Shown: piece by piece, positions 25,760 to 34,964 of the stretch
How positions within the stretch are numbered: position 1 is the first letter of the stretch
How the letters are laid out: each line of letters opens with the position of its first letter
Assembly (NCBI RefSeq): GCF_001653135.1
Contig: NZ_BDDS01000001.1
Span: forward strand, 62,001 to 126,000
Length of the DNA: 64,000 nt
Origin: Pseudoalteromonas neustonica
Lineage (GTDB): Bacteria; Pseudomonadota; Gammaproteobacteria; Enterobacterales; Alteromonadaceae
Direction of reading: 5' to 3'
The notes under the pieces: generated by a model
What the model was told of the DNA's origin: nothing
Database searches by the model: none
Seen by the model: the letters and a program-made list of their open reading frames with translations, nothing else
Translations under genes and position numbers: made by a program

Positions 25760-27280
25760 ATGGATACTGAGATAGAACTGAAGTTTTTGGTGTCAGATGC
25801 CGTTATTCCACTGATCCCCGCGTTAATTACTCAATTTGCTAAAACCGTTACCAATAAGCCATCTCGTAGTTTGCAAAATGCTTACTTTGACACGCCGAGC
25901 CGTGAGCTTAGGGCATTAGATATAGGCTTTCGAACACGTTGTGCTGACAATCAATGTGAGCAGACAATTAAGCTCGCAGGTGAAGTTATGGGCGGTTTGC
26001 ATCAACGTCCAGAGTACAATTTACCTTTGGACGGTTCTCGTCCAGATTTAAGTGCATTCGATGCTAATATTTGGCCGCATGGTATGCAAGTAAATGTAAT
26101 TGCACAAAACCTTTATCCTATTTTTAGTACTAACTTTATTCGCCGCACGTGGTTAATAGAAACAAACAGTGGCGCTAAAATTGAGGTCGTCCTAGATAAA
26201 GGCGAAGTAGCAGCATCTGCAAAGGTAGAGCCGATCTGTGAGCTTGAGATAGAGCTTGTAGAAGGAAGCCGCAATGAATTGTTTACTTTAGCCGATATAC
26301 TAGTTGGACAAAGTAATATTCGTTTAGGGTTATACTCAAAAGCGGCACGAGGCTATCGCCTAGCGGATGAAAAACCACTTAAGCCGAGTAAATCAATTGG
26401 TTTTGTTTCTTTGCCTAATAATGCAACACAAGAGCAAGCTCTCATTGAGGCTATAAGTTTTGGCATTCGTTTTGTACAAAAGCATGAGCAATGCTATTTT
26501 GACAAACCAAGTTTAAAAACCCTCAAACGTGTGACTGACGGTATTAGCTTGATACGTCATACCTTCTGGTTATTTGATGATATTGTAGATAAAAACACCA
26601 CGGAACGATTACGAACAGAGCTTAAATGGCTCCTAAGTGAGTTAGCGTGGGTAGAGAATGCAATTCAATTAAAAACATATACCTCTAAACGTCATGCCTA
26701 TTATAAAAAAATTAACAGCGCGCCAGAACTAACACAAGTCATAAATGACTTAAAAGAGCTGCAACCTAGCATTGAAGATATTAATCGACTGTTTCACAGT
26801 GCACGCTACAACCGCTTATTGTTATCACTAACAACATGGTTGGTTGATAAGCAATGGCGAAAGAGTTGGGGGCAAACACAATTTCAAGCCGCAGAGCAGC
26901 CCGTTGCTGATATTGCGCCTCGATTATTTGATAAAGATTGGAAAGACCTACACCAATTACTGCCAGAACAAAAAACACTGACTTTTAAAGATTATTTAAA
27001 TTTACGTACTCGCTTAGAAAACAGTTTGCTCAGTGGTAATTGCCTTGGCTCTTTGTTTGAAAAAGACGATCGCAATGAGTTCCGCATTCCTTGGCTTGAT
27101 ATTTCTCATGGTATGTATGAACTCAGTACGCTTGAGTATTTAAAGCAGTTATGTGCGGGGCAAGATGATGACGAACTTGCAAAAATTCAAAACTGGCTTG
27201 AGAAAAAATCGGAATATTTAGTAAGCGCAATGGAACAAAGTCGATTAGCTTCATATAAAATTTCACCTTATTGGTTATAA
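25760..27280 (+). CDS. ygiF: Inorganic triphosphatase YgiF (CYTH and CHAD domains)
   Basis: It hydrolyses inorganic tripolyphosphate, as shown for the E. coli enzyme. The 506-residue protein begins with the CYTH signature EIELKF (ExExK), followed by the tunnel residues in RRTWLIET and CELEIELVEG. A CHAD domain runs from about residue 215 to the end, with conserved histidine-bearing helices (FVQKHEQCYF, DGISLIRHTFWLF, HSARYNRLLLSL). It is divergent from ygiM. glnE, which follows ygiF in E. coli, is not here; a START-domain gene follows instead. Confidence 0.9.
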   Translation: MDTEIELKFLVSDAVIPLIPALITQFAKTVTNKPSRSLQNAYFDTPSRELRALDIGFRTRCADNQCEQTIKLAGEVMGGLHQRPEYNLPLDGSRPDLSAFDANIWPHGMQVNVIAQNLYPIFSTNFIRRTWLIETNSGAKIEVVLDKGEVAASAKVEPICELEIELVEGSRNELFTLADILVGQSNIRLGLYSKAARGYRLADEKPLKPSKSIGFVSLPNNATQEQALIEAISFGIRFVQKHEQCYFDKPSLKTLKRVTDGISLIRHTFWLFDDIVDKNTTERLRTELKWLLSELAWVENAIQLKTYTSKRHAYYKKINSAPELTQVINDLKELQPSIEDINRLFHSARYNRLLLSLTTWLVDKQWRKSWGQTQFQAAEQPVADIAPRLFDKDWKDLHQLLPEQKTLTFKDYLNLRTRLENSLLSGNCLGSLFEKDDRNEFRIPWLDISHGMYELSTLEYLKQLCAGQDDDELAKIQNWLEKKSEYLVSAMEQSRLASYKISPYWL

Positions 27281-27310
27281 CCATATTTAGCGAGTGCATA
27301 GGGATAGTGT

Positions 27311-27979
27311 ATGTGGCAAAAATTATTATTTATTGCGCTGTTTTGCAGTGAGAGTGCAGTGGCCGAAGTAAAGTCATGGCAATTATGGAAGCATCAGAAT
27401 GGTGTTAGCATTCACTACAAAAAACATGATAATGGTATTTTTGAAGTACGCGGTACAGTGACTGTTAGTAACACGAATGCTGGTGATTTTATGGCGTTAC
27501 TTAGTGATGCAGAGAATGCGCCGCAATGGATTGAAAATGTTAAGAGTGTCAAAATTTTAGCAAGATTAAGCCCCTCAGAAACTGTCGTGTACACTCAATT
27601 AGACTCACCATGGCCTGTCTCAGATCGCGATATGGTGAGTTATTCTTGTTATAAGCGATTAAACAATACGGACACTGAGCTGAAAATTTCGGCATATCCG
27701 GATTACTTTGATGAACAGCCTAATATGATCCGCATTACTGAAATAGAAGGTAGTTGGCTTTTAAGCGAAAAAGTTGTCCAAGGGTTGCCACAATTAACGA
27801 TCGTTCATGAAATATATGCAGATCCCGGTGGCGCTATACCGCATTGGATAAGTAATAAGGTTGGCCTTAAAAGTGCTCTTTTAACTATGCTCACGCTAGA
27901 GAAAAAGTTATTAAGCAAAGATTTTCAGACCAATAACACCGTTAGCAAAATCGGTGAGTGCACCGCCAAAGCAGCATAA
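27311..27979 (+). CDS. START-domain exported protein
   Basis: 222 residues with a signal peptide (MWQKLLFIALFCSESAVAE) and one START-like lipid-binding fold: WQLWKHQNGVSIHYKKHDNG, FEVRGTV, PQWIENVKSVKIL, and VYTQLDSPWPVSDRDMVSY, the most conserved segment. Proteins of this type are found in gammaproteobacteria as periplasmic START proteins of unknown ligand. Good ribosome site AGGGATA. It is 30 bases after ygiF and probably co-transcribed. Confidence 0.82.
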   Translation: MWQKLLFIALFCSESAVAEVKSWQLWKHQNGVSIHYKKHDNGIFEVRGTVTVSNTNAGDFMALLSDAENAPQWIENVKSVKILARLSPSETVVYTQLDSPWPVSDRDMVSYSCYKRLNNTDTELKISAYPDYFDEQPNMIRITEIEGSWLLSEKVVQGLPQLTIVHEIYADPGGAIPHWISNKVGLKSALLTMLTLEKKLLSKDFQTNNTVSKIGECTAKAA

Positions 27980-28067
27980 AAAATTTAAATTATTTATCAG
28001 ATTAACTTTATTATCATGAAATTATAGTAAAAGTCATTATGTACAAATGGATAGAGTTTACGAGTAT

Positions 28068-28095
28068 AAAAAAAGCGCCAGAAGGCGCTTTTTTT
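28068..28095. terminator. Bidirectional terminator between the START gene and metK
   Basis: AAAAGCGCC and GGCGCTTTT stem with flanking A- and T-runs, between convergent genes. Confidence 0.85.
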
Positions 28096-28114
28096 ATTTA
28101 TACAGAGGCTGAAA

Positions 28115-29266
28115 TTATAGGCCAGCTGCTGCGCGAAGTGCGTCTGCTTTATCTGTGCGTTCCCATGGGAATTCATCACGACCAAAGTGGCCGTAAGCCG
28201 CTGTTGGTAGATAAATAGGGCGCTCAAGATCAAGCATTTGAATTAAGCCGTAAGGGCGTAGGTCAAAATGTTCACGAATAAGTTCGATTAAACGTGACTC
28301 TTCAAGCTTACTTGTACCAAACGTTTCAACACTGATAGACGTAGGCTCTGCAACACCAATTGCGTAAGACACTTGTAGCTCACACTTGTCAGCAAGACCA
28401 GCAGCAACAATGTTTTTAGCAACGTAGCGTGCAGCGTATGCCGCGCTACGGTCAACTTTTGATGGATCTTTACCAGAGAATGCACCGCCGCCGTGACGAG
28501 CCATGCCGCCGTAGGTGTCAACGATGATTTTACGGCCTGTAAGACCACAGTCGCCCATTGGTCCACCGATAACAAAACGGCCAGTAGGGTTGATAAAGAA
28601 CTTAGTTGCACTTGTAATTAGTTCAGCAGGTAGTACTGGCTTGATGATAGTTTCCATCACCGCTTCTACTAAATCTTTTTGTGAAATATCTTCACTGTGC
28701 TGAGTAGAAAGAACAACGGCATCAATGCCTACAGGTTTGCCATTTTCGTATGCAAAAGTAACTTGAGATTTTGCATCTGGACGTAACCAGTTAAGCTCGC
28801 CGCTTTTACGTACTTGCGCTTGGCGCTGTACTAAACGGTGTGAGTAAGTGATTGGTGCAGGCATAAGTACTTCTGTTTCGTTACATGCGTAACCAAACAT
28901 TAGGCCTTGGTCGCCAGCGCCTTGTTCTTCAGGGCTTGTACGGTCAACACCTTGGTTGATATCAGGAGATTGCTTACCGATAGTGTTTAAAATTGCACAC
29001 GAATCAGCGTCAAAACCCATATCAGAATGAGTGTAGCCAATTTCACGTACAGTTTTACGGGTGATTTCTTCAATATCAACCCATGCGCTAGTAGTGATTT
29101 CACCACCAACCATAACCATACCAGTCTTTACGTAAGTTTCACACGCAACACGTGCATGAGAATCTTGCTCTAAGATGGCATCAAGTACCGCGTCAGAGAT
29201 TTGATCCGCAATTTTATCCGGATGACCTTCAGAAACTGATTCAGAAGTAAATAAATGTTTTGCCAT
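28115..29266 (-). CDS. metK: S-adenosylmethionine synthetase MetK
   Basis: It makes S-adenosylmethionine from methionine and ATP. The protein begins [22 protein letters not shown], identical in pattern to E. coli MetK, and includes [12 protein letters not shown] and [16 protein letters not shown], the two family signatures. I use ATG 29266 rather than the in-frame GTG five codons earlier because it matches the family start; length is 383 (E. coli 384). A MetJ operator-like site lies upstream, consistent with repression when SAM is plentiful. Confidence 0.97.
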   Translation of the reverse strand: MAKHLFTSESVSEGHPDKIADQISDAVLDAILEQDSHARVACETYVKTGMVMVGGEITTSAWVDIEEITRKTVREIGYTHSDMGFDADSCAILNTIGKQSPDINQGVDRTSPEEQGAGDQGLMFGYACNETEVLMPAPITYSHRLVQRQAQVRKSGELNWLRPDAKSQVTFAYENGKPVGIDAVVLSTQHSEDISQKDLVEAVMETIIKPVLPAELITSATKFFINPTGRFVIGGPMGDCGLTGRKIIVDTYGGMARHGGGAFSGKDPSKVDRSAAYAARYVAKNIVAAGLADKCELQVSYAIGVAEPTSISVETFGTSKLEESRLIELIREHFDLRPYGLIQMLDLERPIYLPTAAYGHFGRDEFPWERTDKADALRAAAGL

Positions 29267-29368
29267 TGTCTTTGTGCTCACAAATATTGCGCTTCACAAA
29301 CGTCGGTAAGAGCGCTAAAAAATTAAGGGGCGTATTTTATCTAAAACAACGATAGTTGCATAGTATTT

Positions 29369-29384
29369 TTACGCCTAGACGTCT
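29369..29384. promoter_or_regulatory. MetJ operator (met boxes) upstream of metK
   Basis: A perfect met box AGACGTCT at 29377-29384 is preceded directly by TTACGCCT, which matches the box at five of eight positions. MetJ binds tandem 8-bp boxes as paired dimers with SAM. The site is about 100 bases ahead of metK on its strand. It could in principle also touch tkt. Confidence 0.7.
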
Positions 29385-29544
29385 AAAAAAAATTACTAAT
29401 AACTTTTAGTTCTGAATAAAACTCCTTTGTACCTATAATTTATAGGGATTTTTAATTGCACACAGCACCCAGAATAAGTAAGAATGGGCGTTCAAAGTTA
29501 CATACACACAAATCAGCGCAAATACAGTAAAGGTAGGAGAATTC

Positions 29545-31536
29545 ATGCCGTCTCGCAAAGAACTTGCAAATGCTATTCGCGTCTTATCAATGGACGCAGT
29601 ACAACAGGCCAAATCTGGTCACCCTGGAGCCCCTATGGGCATGGCTGATATCGCAGAAGTACTATGGCGCGATTATCTAAACCACAATCCAACAAATCCA
29701 GAGTGGGTAGACAGAGATCGATTTATACTTTCCAATGGCCACGGTTCAATGCTTATTTATTCTCTATTGCATTTAAGTGGTTATGATTTACCAATTGACG
29801 AAATTAAAAACTTCCGTCAAATGCATTCTAAAACACCAGGGCATCCAGAATACGGTTATGCGCCAGGTATCGAAACCACTACGGGCCCACTTGGTCAAGG
29901 GATCACAAACGCGGTAGGTATGGCGATTGCAGAAAAAGCACTCGCTGCCCAATTTAACCGCGAAGGTCACGATATTGTTGATCACCATACCTATACATTC
30001 CTAGGCGATGGCTGCTTAATGGAAGGTATTTCTCATGAAGCATGTTCACTTGCAGGTACATTAGGCCTTGGTAAGTTAGTAGCATTTTGGGATGACAACG
30101 GTATTTCAATTGATGGCGAAGTTGAAGGTTGGTTTAGCGACGACACCCCAGCACGCTTTAAAGCCTACGGCTGGCATGTAGTGAGCGGCGTTGATGGCCA
30201 TGACTCAGATGCTATTCGCGCAGCAATCGAAGAAGCGCGTAGCATCACTGATAAACCAACACTGATTTGTTGTAAAACAGTCATTGGCTACGGTTCACCT
30301 AATAAATCAGGTAGCCATGATTGTCACGGTGCACCACTAGGTGAAGACGAGATCAAAGCCGCGCGCGAGTTCCTTGGTTGGACTGGTGAAGCATTTGAAA
30401 TCCCAGCTGATATTTACAGCGAGTGGGATGGCAAAGAAAAAGGCAAGCAACTAGAAGCAAGCTGGGATGAAAAATTTGCAGCGTATGCAAGCGCACACCC
30501 AGAACTTGCTGCTGAGTTTAAACGTCGTACTCGTAGTGAACTGCCAGCTGATTGGGCTGAAAAGTCACAAGCCTACATTGAGCAGCTTGATGCAAACCCA
30601 GCAAATCCTGCATCACGTAAAGCGTCGCAAGATGCATTAAACGCATTTGGCCCGTTACTGCCTGAATTTATGGGCGGATCTGCCGATTTAGCAGGCTCTA
30701 ACCTAACAATTTGGAAAGGCTCTAAAGGCCTTGAAGCAAATGATGCCAGCGGTAACTACATCTATTACGGTGTACGTGAGTTTGGTATGTCAGCCATTAT
30801 GAATGGTATTGCACTACATAAAGGTTTTATTCCTTACGGTGCTACTTTCTTAATGTTTATGGAATACGCACGTAACGCAGTACGTATGGCCGCGCTGATG
30901 AAAGTGCCAAGCATATTTGTATACACGCACGATTCAATCGGTTTAGGTGAAGATGGTCCAACTCACCAACCAGTTGAGCAAATTGCGAGTATGCGTTTAA
31001 CGCCTAACCTAGTTAACTGGCGCCCATGTGACCAAGTTGAATCTGCAATTGCATGGCAACAAGCGATTGAACGTAAAGACGGTCCAACCTCACTTATTTT
31101 TACTCGCCAAGGCCTTGCTCAGCAAACACGCTCAGCGCAGCAATTAAGTGACGTGAAAAAAGGTGGTTATGTACTTAGCTGTGATGGCGAGCCTGAGCTT
31201 ATCTTTATCGCGACTGGTTCTGAAGTGCAATTAGCACAAGACTCAGCGGCAGAATTACGTAAGCAAGGTAAAAAAGTACGCGTTGTATCAATGCCATCGA
31301 CTGACGTGTTTGATGCACAAGACGCCGCTTATAAAGAAAGCGTATTACCGGCTGCAGTTTCACGCCGCGTAGCAGTAGAGGCGGGTATTGCTGATTACTG
31401 GTACAAGTACGTAGGCCTAAATGGCGCAGTAGTGGGTATGACCACCTTTGGTGAATCAGCCCCAGCTAACGAGCTGTTTGAGCACTTTGGCTTCACGGTA
31501 GAAAACATCGTAAGCAAAGCAAACGAATTGTTTTAA
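29545..31536 (+). CDS. tkt: Transketolase
   Basis: A thiamine-diphosphate enzyme of the pentose phosphate pathway. The 663-residue protein has the N-terminal [30 protein letters not shown], the ThDP motif [25 protein letters not shown], and the second-half signature [17 protein letters not shown], all intact, with normal length. Start ATG 29545 follows TAGGAGA. It is divergent from metK. In many relatives tkt is followed by glycolytic genes (epd, pgk, fba); that linkage is not seen here, where an accessory module follows. Confidence 0.97.
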   Translation: MPSRKELANAIRVLSMDAVQQAKSGHPGAPMGMADIAEVLWRDYLNHNPTNPEWVDRDRFILSNGHGSMLIYSLLHLSGYDLPIDEIKNFRQMHSKTPGHPEYGYAPGIETTTGPLGQGITNAVGMAIAEKALAAQFNREGHDIVDHHTYTFLGDGCLMEGISHEACSLAGTLGLGKLVAFWDDNGISIDGEVEGWFSDDTPARFKAYGWHVVSGVDGHDSDAIRAAIEEARSITDKPTLICCKTVIGYGSPNKSGSHDCHGAPLGEDEIKAAREFLGWTGEAFEIPADIYSEWDGKEKGKQLEASWDEKFAAYASAHPELAAEFKRRTRSELPADWAEKSQAYIEQLDANPANPASRKASQDALNAFGPLLPEFMGGSADLAGSNLTIWKGSKGLEANDASGNYIYYGVREFGMSAIMNGIALHKGFIPYGATFLMFMEYARNAVRMAALMKVPSIFVYTHDSIGLGEDGPTHQPVEQIASMRLTPNLVNWRPCDQVESAIAWQQAIERKDGPTSLIFTRQGLAQQTRSAQQLSDVKKGGYVLSCDGEPELIFIATGSEVQLAQDSAAELRKQGKKVRVVSMPSTDVFDAQDAAYKESVLPAAVSRRVAVEAGIADYWYKYVGLNGAVVGMTTFGESAPANELFEHFGFTVENIVSKANELF

Positions 31537-31554
31537 TTTTTACGGCTAAAATTT

Positions 31555-31592
31555 AAAAGCCCGCACTGTGTTTACGCAGCGCGGGCTTTTTT
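31555..31592 (+). terminator. Rho-independent terminator after tkt
   Basis: AAAGCCCGC and GCGGGCTTT stem with an inner CTG/CAG extension, followed by six T. Confidence 0.85.
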
Positions 31593-31596
31593 GTAC

Positions 31597-31760
31597 AGAG
31601 CCGTCAGCCATAAGCTTTCAGCTGTCAGTTTTAGTGCTGAAACGCTGTGCTAAGTAAAATCGTAGGAGGGAGCTTTAGCCCGATTATTTTAGGTGCTTCA
31701 GCTCCGATTTTATTGGAGCCTCATTCCTGATTTTATGTTGTTTAAGTAGTTTTATTTGAT
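31597..31760. repeat. Intergenic stretch with short palindromic, repeat-like sequence
   Basis: After the tkt terminator the sequence holds AAGCTTTCAGCTGTCAG, TAGGAGGGAGCTTTAGCCCG and the small hairpin GCTCC...GGAGC. The phrase TAGGAGGGAGC resembles TGTAGGAGCGTTGCTTGCC in the 24.4-kb tandem repeat. No open frame. The following 31761-31959 bases are AT-rich with nothing further recognised. Assignment to a repeat family is tentative. Confidence 0.35.
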
Positions 31761-31959
31761 TTCGCTTTAAGCTGAACAAAAACTTAGTGATAGTAATATC
31801 TTAGCTAATTTGCTAAAAGTATATAAAGTAGAAAGTGAGCGTTAATTCAGCAGAAATATTCGCGAATAGCGCACTATAAAATTTTTAGGGCTGTCATAGA
31901 ATATTTTACTTTTATTTAGAATGTTATATGGAACCTCTAGATTTGATTTGAGAATAATA

Positions 31960-32529
31960 ATGGAAAATGAATCATTGGTAGAAACTAGACAAAATTTGGC
32001 TAGGCTTCCCGATTCCTATGGCTTACATATTACGGATGCTCAGGAGCGATTTAGCTCTGCCTATGTGAAGTTGATGTGCGCAGCTGCGAAGATTAACTAT
32101 AGTGAGCCCGCGTCTGATAATGAGAGTGTCGATATTGAACTCATTGGTAAAGGATTTCAAGGTCGTTGGAAAAGACCGCGGATTTTGGCGCAGCTTAAGT
32201 GTACGTCTAACTACAAATATATAGACATGGAAAAACAAGAACTGAGTTTTCCTCTACCTATAAAGAATTATAATGACCTAAGAGAAGTTGACGACCTCCC
32301 AAAGATTTTGATCGTAGTTTTTTGCCCTAAGGACAATCATGATTGGGTTCAGTATTCATCACTTCAGTCGAAAGTTAGGTTTTCAGGTTATTGGGTTAGC
32401 CTTGAAGGTAAGCCAGCAGTCAACAATAAAACTAGTGTGATAGTGAAAGTTCCTTTCACTCAGGCTTTTAACAATCTCACACTCATAGAATTGATGGAAC
32501 AATATAGTGCTAGAGGGTTAATAATATGA
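31960..32529 (+). CDS. DUF4365-like PD-(D/E)XK nuclease-fold protein
   Basis: About 189 residues from ATG 31960. A weaker in-frame ATG lies at 31921; neither has a strong ribosome site. ERFSSAYVKLMCAAAK (E29), then SVDIEL (D58) and ILAQLKCTS (Q78-x-K80) give the glutamate / aspartate / QxK spacing of PD-(D/E)XK nucleases, as in DUF4365 proteins. The rest has FPLPIKNYNDLRE and ILIVVFCP, typical for that group. It overlaps the next gene by ATGA. DUF4365 proteins often appear in defence islands; nuclease activity and role are inferred, not shown. Confidence 0.72.
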   Translation: MENESLVETRQNLARLPDSYGLHITDAQERFSSAYVKLMCAAAKINYSEPASDNESVDIELIGKGFQGRWKRPRILAQLKCTSNYKYIDMEKQELSFPLPIKNYNDLREVDDLPKILIVVFCPKDNHDWVQYSSLQSKVRFSGYWVSLEGKPAVNNKTSVIVKVPFTQAFNNLTLIELMEQYSARGLII

Positions 32530-33686
32530 GTCCAAAATTACCCTTAAATGACGTAACCAAGTACCTAGCTGGAAATGGCTGGCACAAATCATCTGAAATT
32601 AGAGACACCTTTCAGATTTGGCATAGTCGAGAGTTTCCTGAGTCAGAAGTAACGCTACCGTTGAGTGAAGATCACAAGCGTTATGATGCACTCTTATTGG
32701 ATACAATAGAAGAGCTATCTGCATACCTGAAAGTATCCCATGAAGCTTTGATCAAACAAATATCACCACAGGACTTTGACGCCATAATGGTAAGAGCGAT
32801 TGCTTATGATGTTCAAAATGGAGCAATTCCATTTGATGATGGTATAAAACTTCTATCTTCCTCTTATCAATTACTTAAACATTGTTCGAGAAAGATACAA
32901 AAATTTAAGAATAAGAACAAGCATTTGGGCAGTTATTACAACCATATTGGAATGGGACAAACTCAGATAGGTAGTTATGTTGTAGCTATCCATTCTCCTC
33001 TATACCGTGTAAATAGTGAGGAAGAGCCTACCTTGTTTGGTAGCAATTCATCCCTTGGTAGGATGATTAATAAGCTGTTTTATTCGAAATTAGCTAAGGT
33101 TTCTTCTGTCTTTGAGCGTGAATCAGATATTGAATCGATTACTCAGAAACTGCTTGAACTAGGTGTAGATAAAAAAGATTGTGATGCGCTATTAGATATA
33201 TTTGGTTTAAAAACCCATAGAGATATTGAAATTAAAGTTAATTGGTCTTCAAAAGAGTCCATTGAAGAGAAATATCAGAGTCTAATATCGTTTTACTCTA
33301 AAGATGCTCAAAAAATAGTTGAATATCGAGAAGTTTTGAAAGCAAAGAAGACCGAAAAAAGCATTCAGCTTTCTGGTGAGGTTGCTGATTTACATAGAGG
33401 TTATGACGATGATTTAGGGCGAGCTAAACTTAGGGCTAAATATCTGAATAGGGAGGTTAGCGTTTCTTTCATCGTTAGCGAAGATCTTTACCCAGTAATA
33501 GCTCATGCTCATGTAGAAAAAAAAATAGTGACACTTACTGGCGATTTGGAAATAATCAAAGTGGACAATAGATTATCAGCTAATTTTAAGTCGCTTTCTG
33601 ATTGTCAATTGTGCGAAAACCTAGAATTCAAGGAATTTGATAGGGTGCAGGAATCACCTGACAAAGCATCTAGAAGCGATTCATAA
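32526..33686 (+). CDS. Unassigned partner protein of the DUF4365 gene
   Basis: 386 residues, coupled to the nuclease-like gene by an ATGA overlap. The N-terminus (about 19-70) has WHKSSEIRDTFQIWH, then EVTLP, then a helical YDALLLDTIEELSAYLKV. I recall a W...IW...v.lP...Y pattern from unnamed proteins next to DUF4365-type genes in other bacteria. The last ~100 residues look beta-rich (SIQLSGEVADLHRG, VSVSFIVSEDLYPVIAHAHVEKKIVTLTGDLEII), perhaps OB-like. No catalytic motif, signal peptide or membrane segment seen. It may sense or regulate the nuclease; this is conjecture. Confidence 0.6.
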   Translation: MSPKLPLNDVTKYLAGNGWHKSSEIRDTFQIWHSREFPESEVTLPLSEDHKRYDALLLDTIEELSAYLKVSHEALIKQISPQDFDAIMVRAIAYDVQNGAIPFDDGIKLLSSSYQLLKHCSRKIQKFKNKNKHLGSYYNHIGMGQTQIGSYVVAIHSPLYRVNSEEEPTLFGSNSSLGRMINKLFYSKLAKVSSVFERESDIESITQKLLELGVDKKDCDALLDIFGLKTHRDIEIKVNWSSKESIEEKYQSLISFYSKDAQKIVEYREVLKAKKTEKSIQLSGEVADLHRGYDDDLGRAKLRAKYLNREVSVSFIVSEDLYPVIAHAHVEKKIVTLTGDLEIIKVDNRLSANFKSLSDCQLCENLEFKEFDRVQESPDKASRSDS

Positions 33687-33726
33687 CGCGCGGTATTTTT
33701 CTGTGGTCAATCTTAGTGTTTAAGAA

Positions 33727-33750
33727 GCAATACCGAGGTTTCGGTATTGC
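33727..33750 (+). terminator. Possible terminator after the DUF4365 module
   Basis: GCAATACCGA and TCGGTATTGC form a perfect 10-bp stem with a 4-base loop. The following tract (GTTACTTAAATTTT) is only weakly T-rich, so termination is uncertain. Confidence 0.45.
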
Positions 33751-33835
33751 GTTACTTAAATTTTAACGAAGTATTTCCACTGTCAATCACTTGTACAGCA
33801 ACAGTGATTTAATAATTTATTCAGCTCTTAAACCC

Positions 33836-33862
33836 TTGACGCGCTAAAGCACGACCTACAAT
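33836..33862 (+). promoter_or_regulatory. Candidate promoter for ppnP
   Basis: TTGACG at 33836-33841 and TACAAT at 33857-33862, spacer 15 bases, shorter than ideal. About 107 bases ahead of the ppnP start. Confidence 0.35.
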
Positions 33863-33969
33863 GTAAGCCTGAAGCCCATGAGTATTTTTCACATCACTAC
33901 ACTTGCAAGCACATAGGGTATCAGGCACTGTGAATGTAATTAAATATTATAAATAAAACAGGAGTGAGG

Positions 33970-34281
33970 ATGTCTCAGTTTGATAATGTAAGTGTGATCA
34001 AAAAAGCCAATGTGTATTTTGATGGTAAAGTTTCAAGCCGTACGGTGGTTTTTGCTGATGGTAGCACTAAAACATTAGGCTTTATGCAAGCGGGTGAATT
34101 TGAATTTGCGACCAGTAAAAAAGAGCTTATGGAACTCAATGGTGGGCAATGGAGTGTTCTACTGCCAGGCGAGAGCGAATGGCAAACTATGCAAGCAGGT
34201 GAATCATTTAACGTTGATGCCGACGCTACATTTCAAGTAAAAGTAACCGATTTTGCCGATTACTGTTGCTCATATACTTAA
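33970..34281 (+). CDS. ppnP: Pyrimidine/purine nucleoside phosphorylase PpnP
   Basis: A small cupin-fold phosphorylase (YaiE family) that cleaves several nucleosides with phosphate. The start at ATG 33970, behind GGAGTGAGG, gives a 103-residue protein beginning [47 protein letters not shown] and [23 protein letters not shown] are family hallmarks. E. coli PpnP is 94 residues. Single gene with its own terminator. Confidence 0.92.
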   Translation: MSQFDNVSVIKKANVYFDGKVSSRTVVFADGSTKTLGFMQAGEFEFATSKKELMELNGGQWSVLLPGESEWQTMQAGESFNVDADATFQVKVTDFADYCCSYT

Positions 34282-34305
34282 TCTTCAATATTAATGATTA
34301 AGCCC

Positions 34306-34330
34306 AAAAGCCCACGTTGCGTGGGTTTTT
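34306..34330 (+). terminator. Rho-independent terminator after ppnP
   Basis: AAAGCCCACG, TTG loop, CGTGGGTTTTT. Confidence 0.8.
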
Positions 34331-34464
34331 GCATACTTAATGTGCAGTAATTAAGCTTAATCACAATGAATAACAAATAAATGTCATATTTGTGGTTTTC
34401 TGCCTTGTGTTAATCTAAATAGCCCCCAATACTAGTTATGAGGTAACATAAAAAAGGATACCCT

Positions 34465-34821
34465 ATGAAAATTAATCTTTCTGGTCACCATGTTGACGTT
34501 ACTGACTCTATTAGAGAGCACATCAACGAAAAATTTTCAAAAATTGCGAGTCATTTTCCATCTCTGATCGCACTAGATATAATTCTTTCAAAAGAGCACC
34601 ATAAGCTTCAAGCTGAAATTAGCACAATTTATGAAGGCGCGCGTTTATCGGTTAAAGGTGAGAACGAAGTTCTTTACCCTGCTATTTCAAACGCAGCTAA
34701 AAAACTCGATGCGGCACTAAAACATCGAAAAGGGCAAATCAAAGCCAACTTACATGAAAAACCAGTGAGCACGACACCTGAAATTGCACACGAAATTATT
34801 CAAGAAATGGACCTACGTTAA
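34465..34821 (+). CDS. hpf: Ribosome hibernation promoting factor (short HPF)
   Basis: It binds the decoding region of 30S subunits in slow growth and helps form inactive ribosomes. The 118-residue sequence MKINLSGHHVDVTDSIREHINEKFSKIASHF...LSVKGENEVLYPAISNAAKKLDAALKHRKGQIKANLHE is the standard ribosome-associated S30AE domain, without the long C-terminal dimerisation domain. Ribosome site AAAAGGAT. In E. coli hpf lies downstream of rpoN; here it stands alone. Confidence 0.92.
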   Translation: MKINLSGHHVDVTDSIREHINEKFSKIASHFPSLIALDIILSKEHHKLQAEISTIYEGARLSVKGENEVLYPAISNAAKKLDAALKHRKGQIKANLHEKPVSTTPEIAHEIIQEMDLR

Positions 34822-34844
34822 ATATTAAACGTAAGTACAGTTAC

Positions 34845-34870
34845 AAAAAGAGCCTAAAGGCTCTTTTTTT
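34845..34870 (+). terminator. Rho-independent terminator after hpf
   Basis: AAAAAGAGCC, TAAA loop, GGCTCTTTTT. Confidence 0.85.
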
Positions 34871-34964
34871 ATTTCTGCATTTTTTATCGCCACTTGTGCA
34901 CCTTCCATTTTTAAATAAAACGCTGTAACTTATTTATTACTAATAATAAATATTAAGCATATCA

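Noticed and set aside
31921-31959. Earlier ATG for the DUF4365-like gene
   Set aside because: No ribosome site; the 31960 start already gives the full fold. Kept as a possible alternative only.
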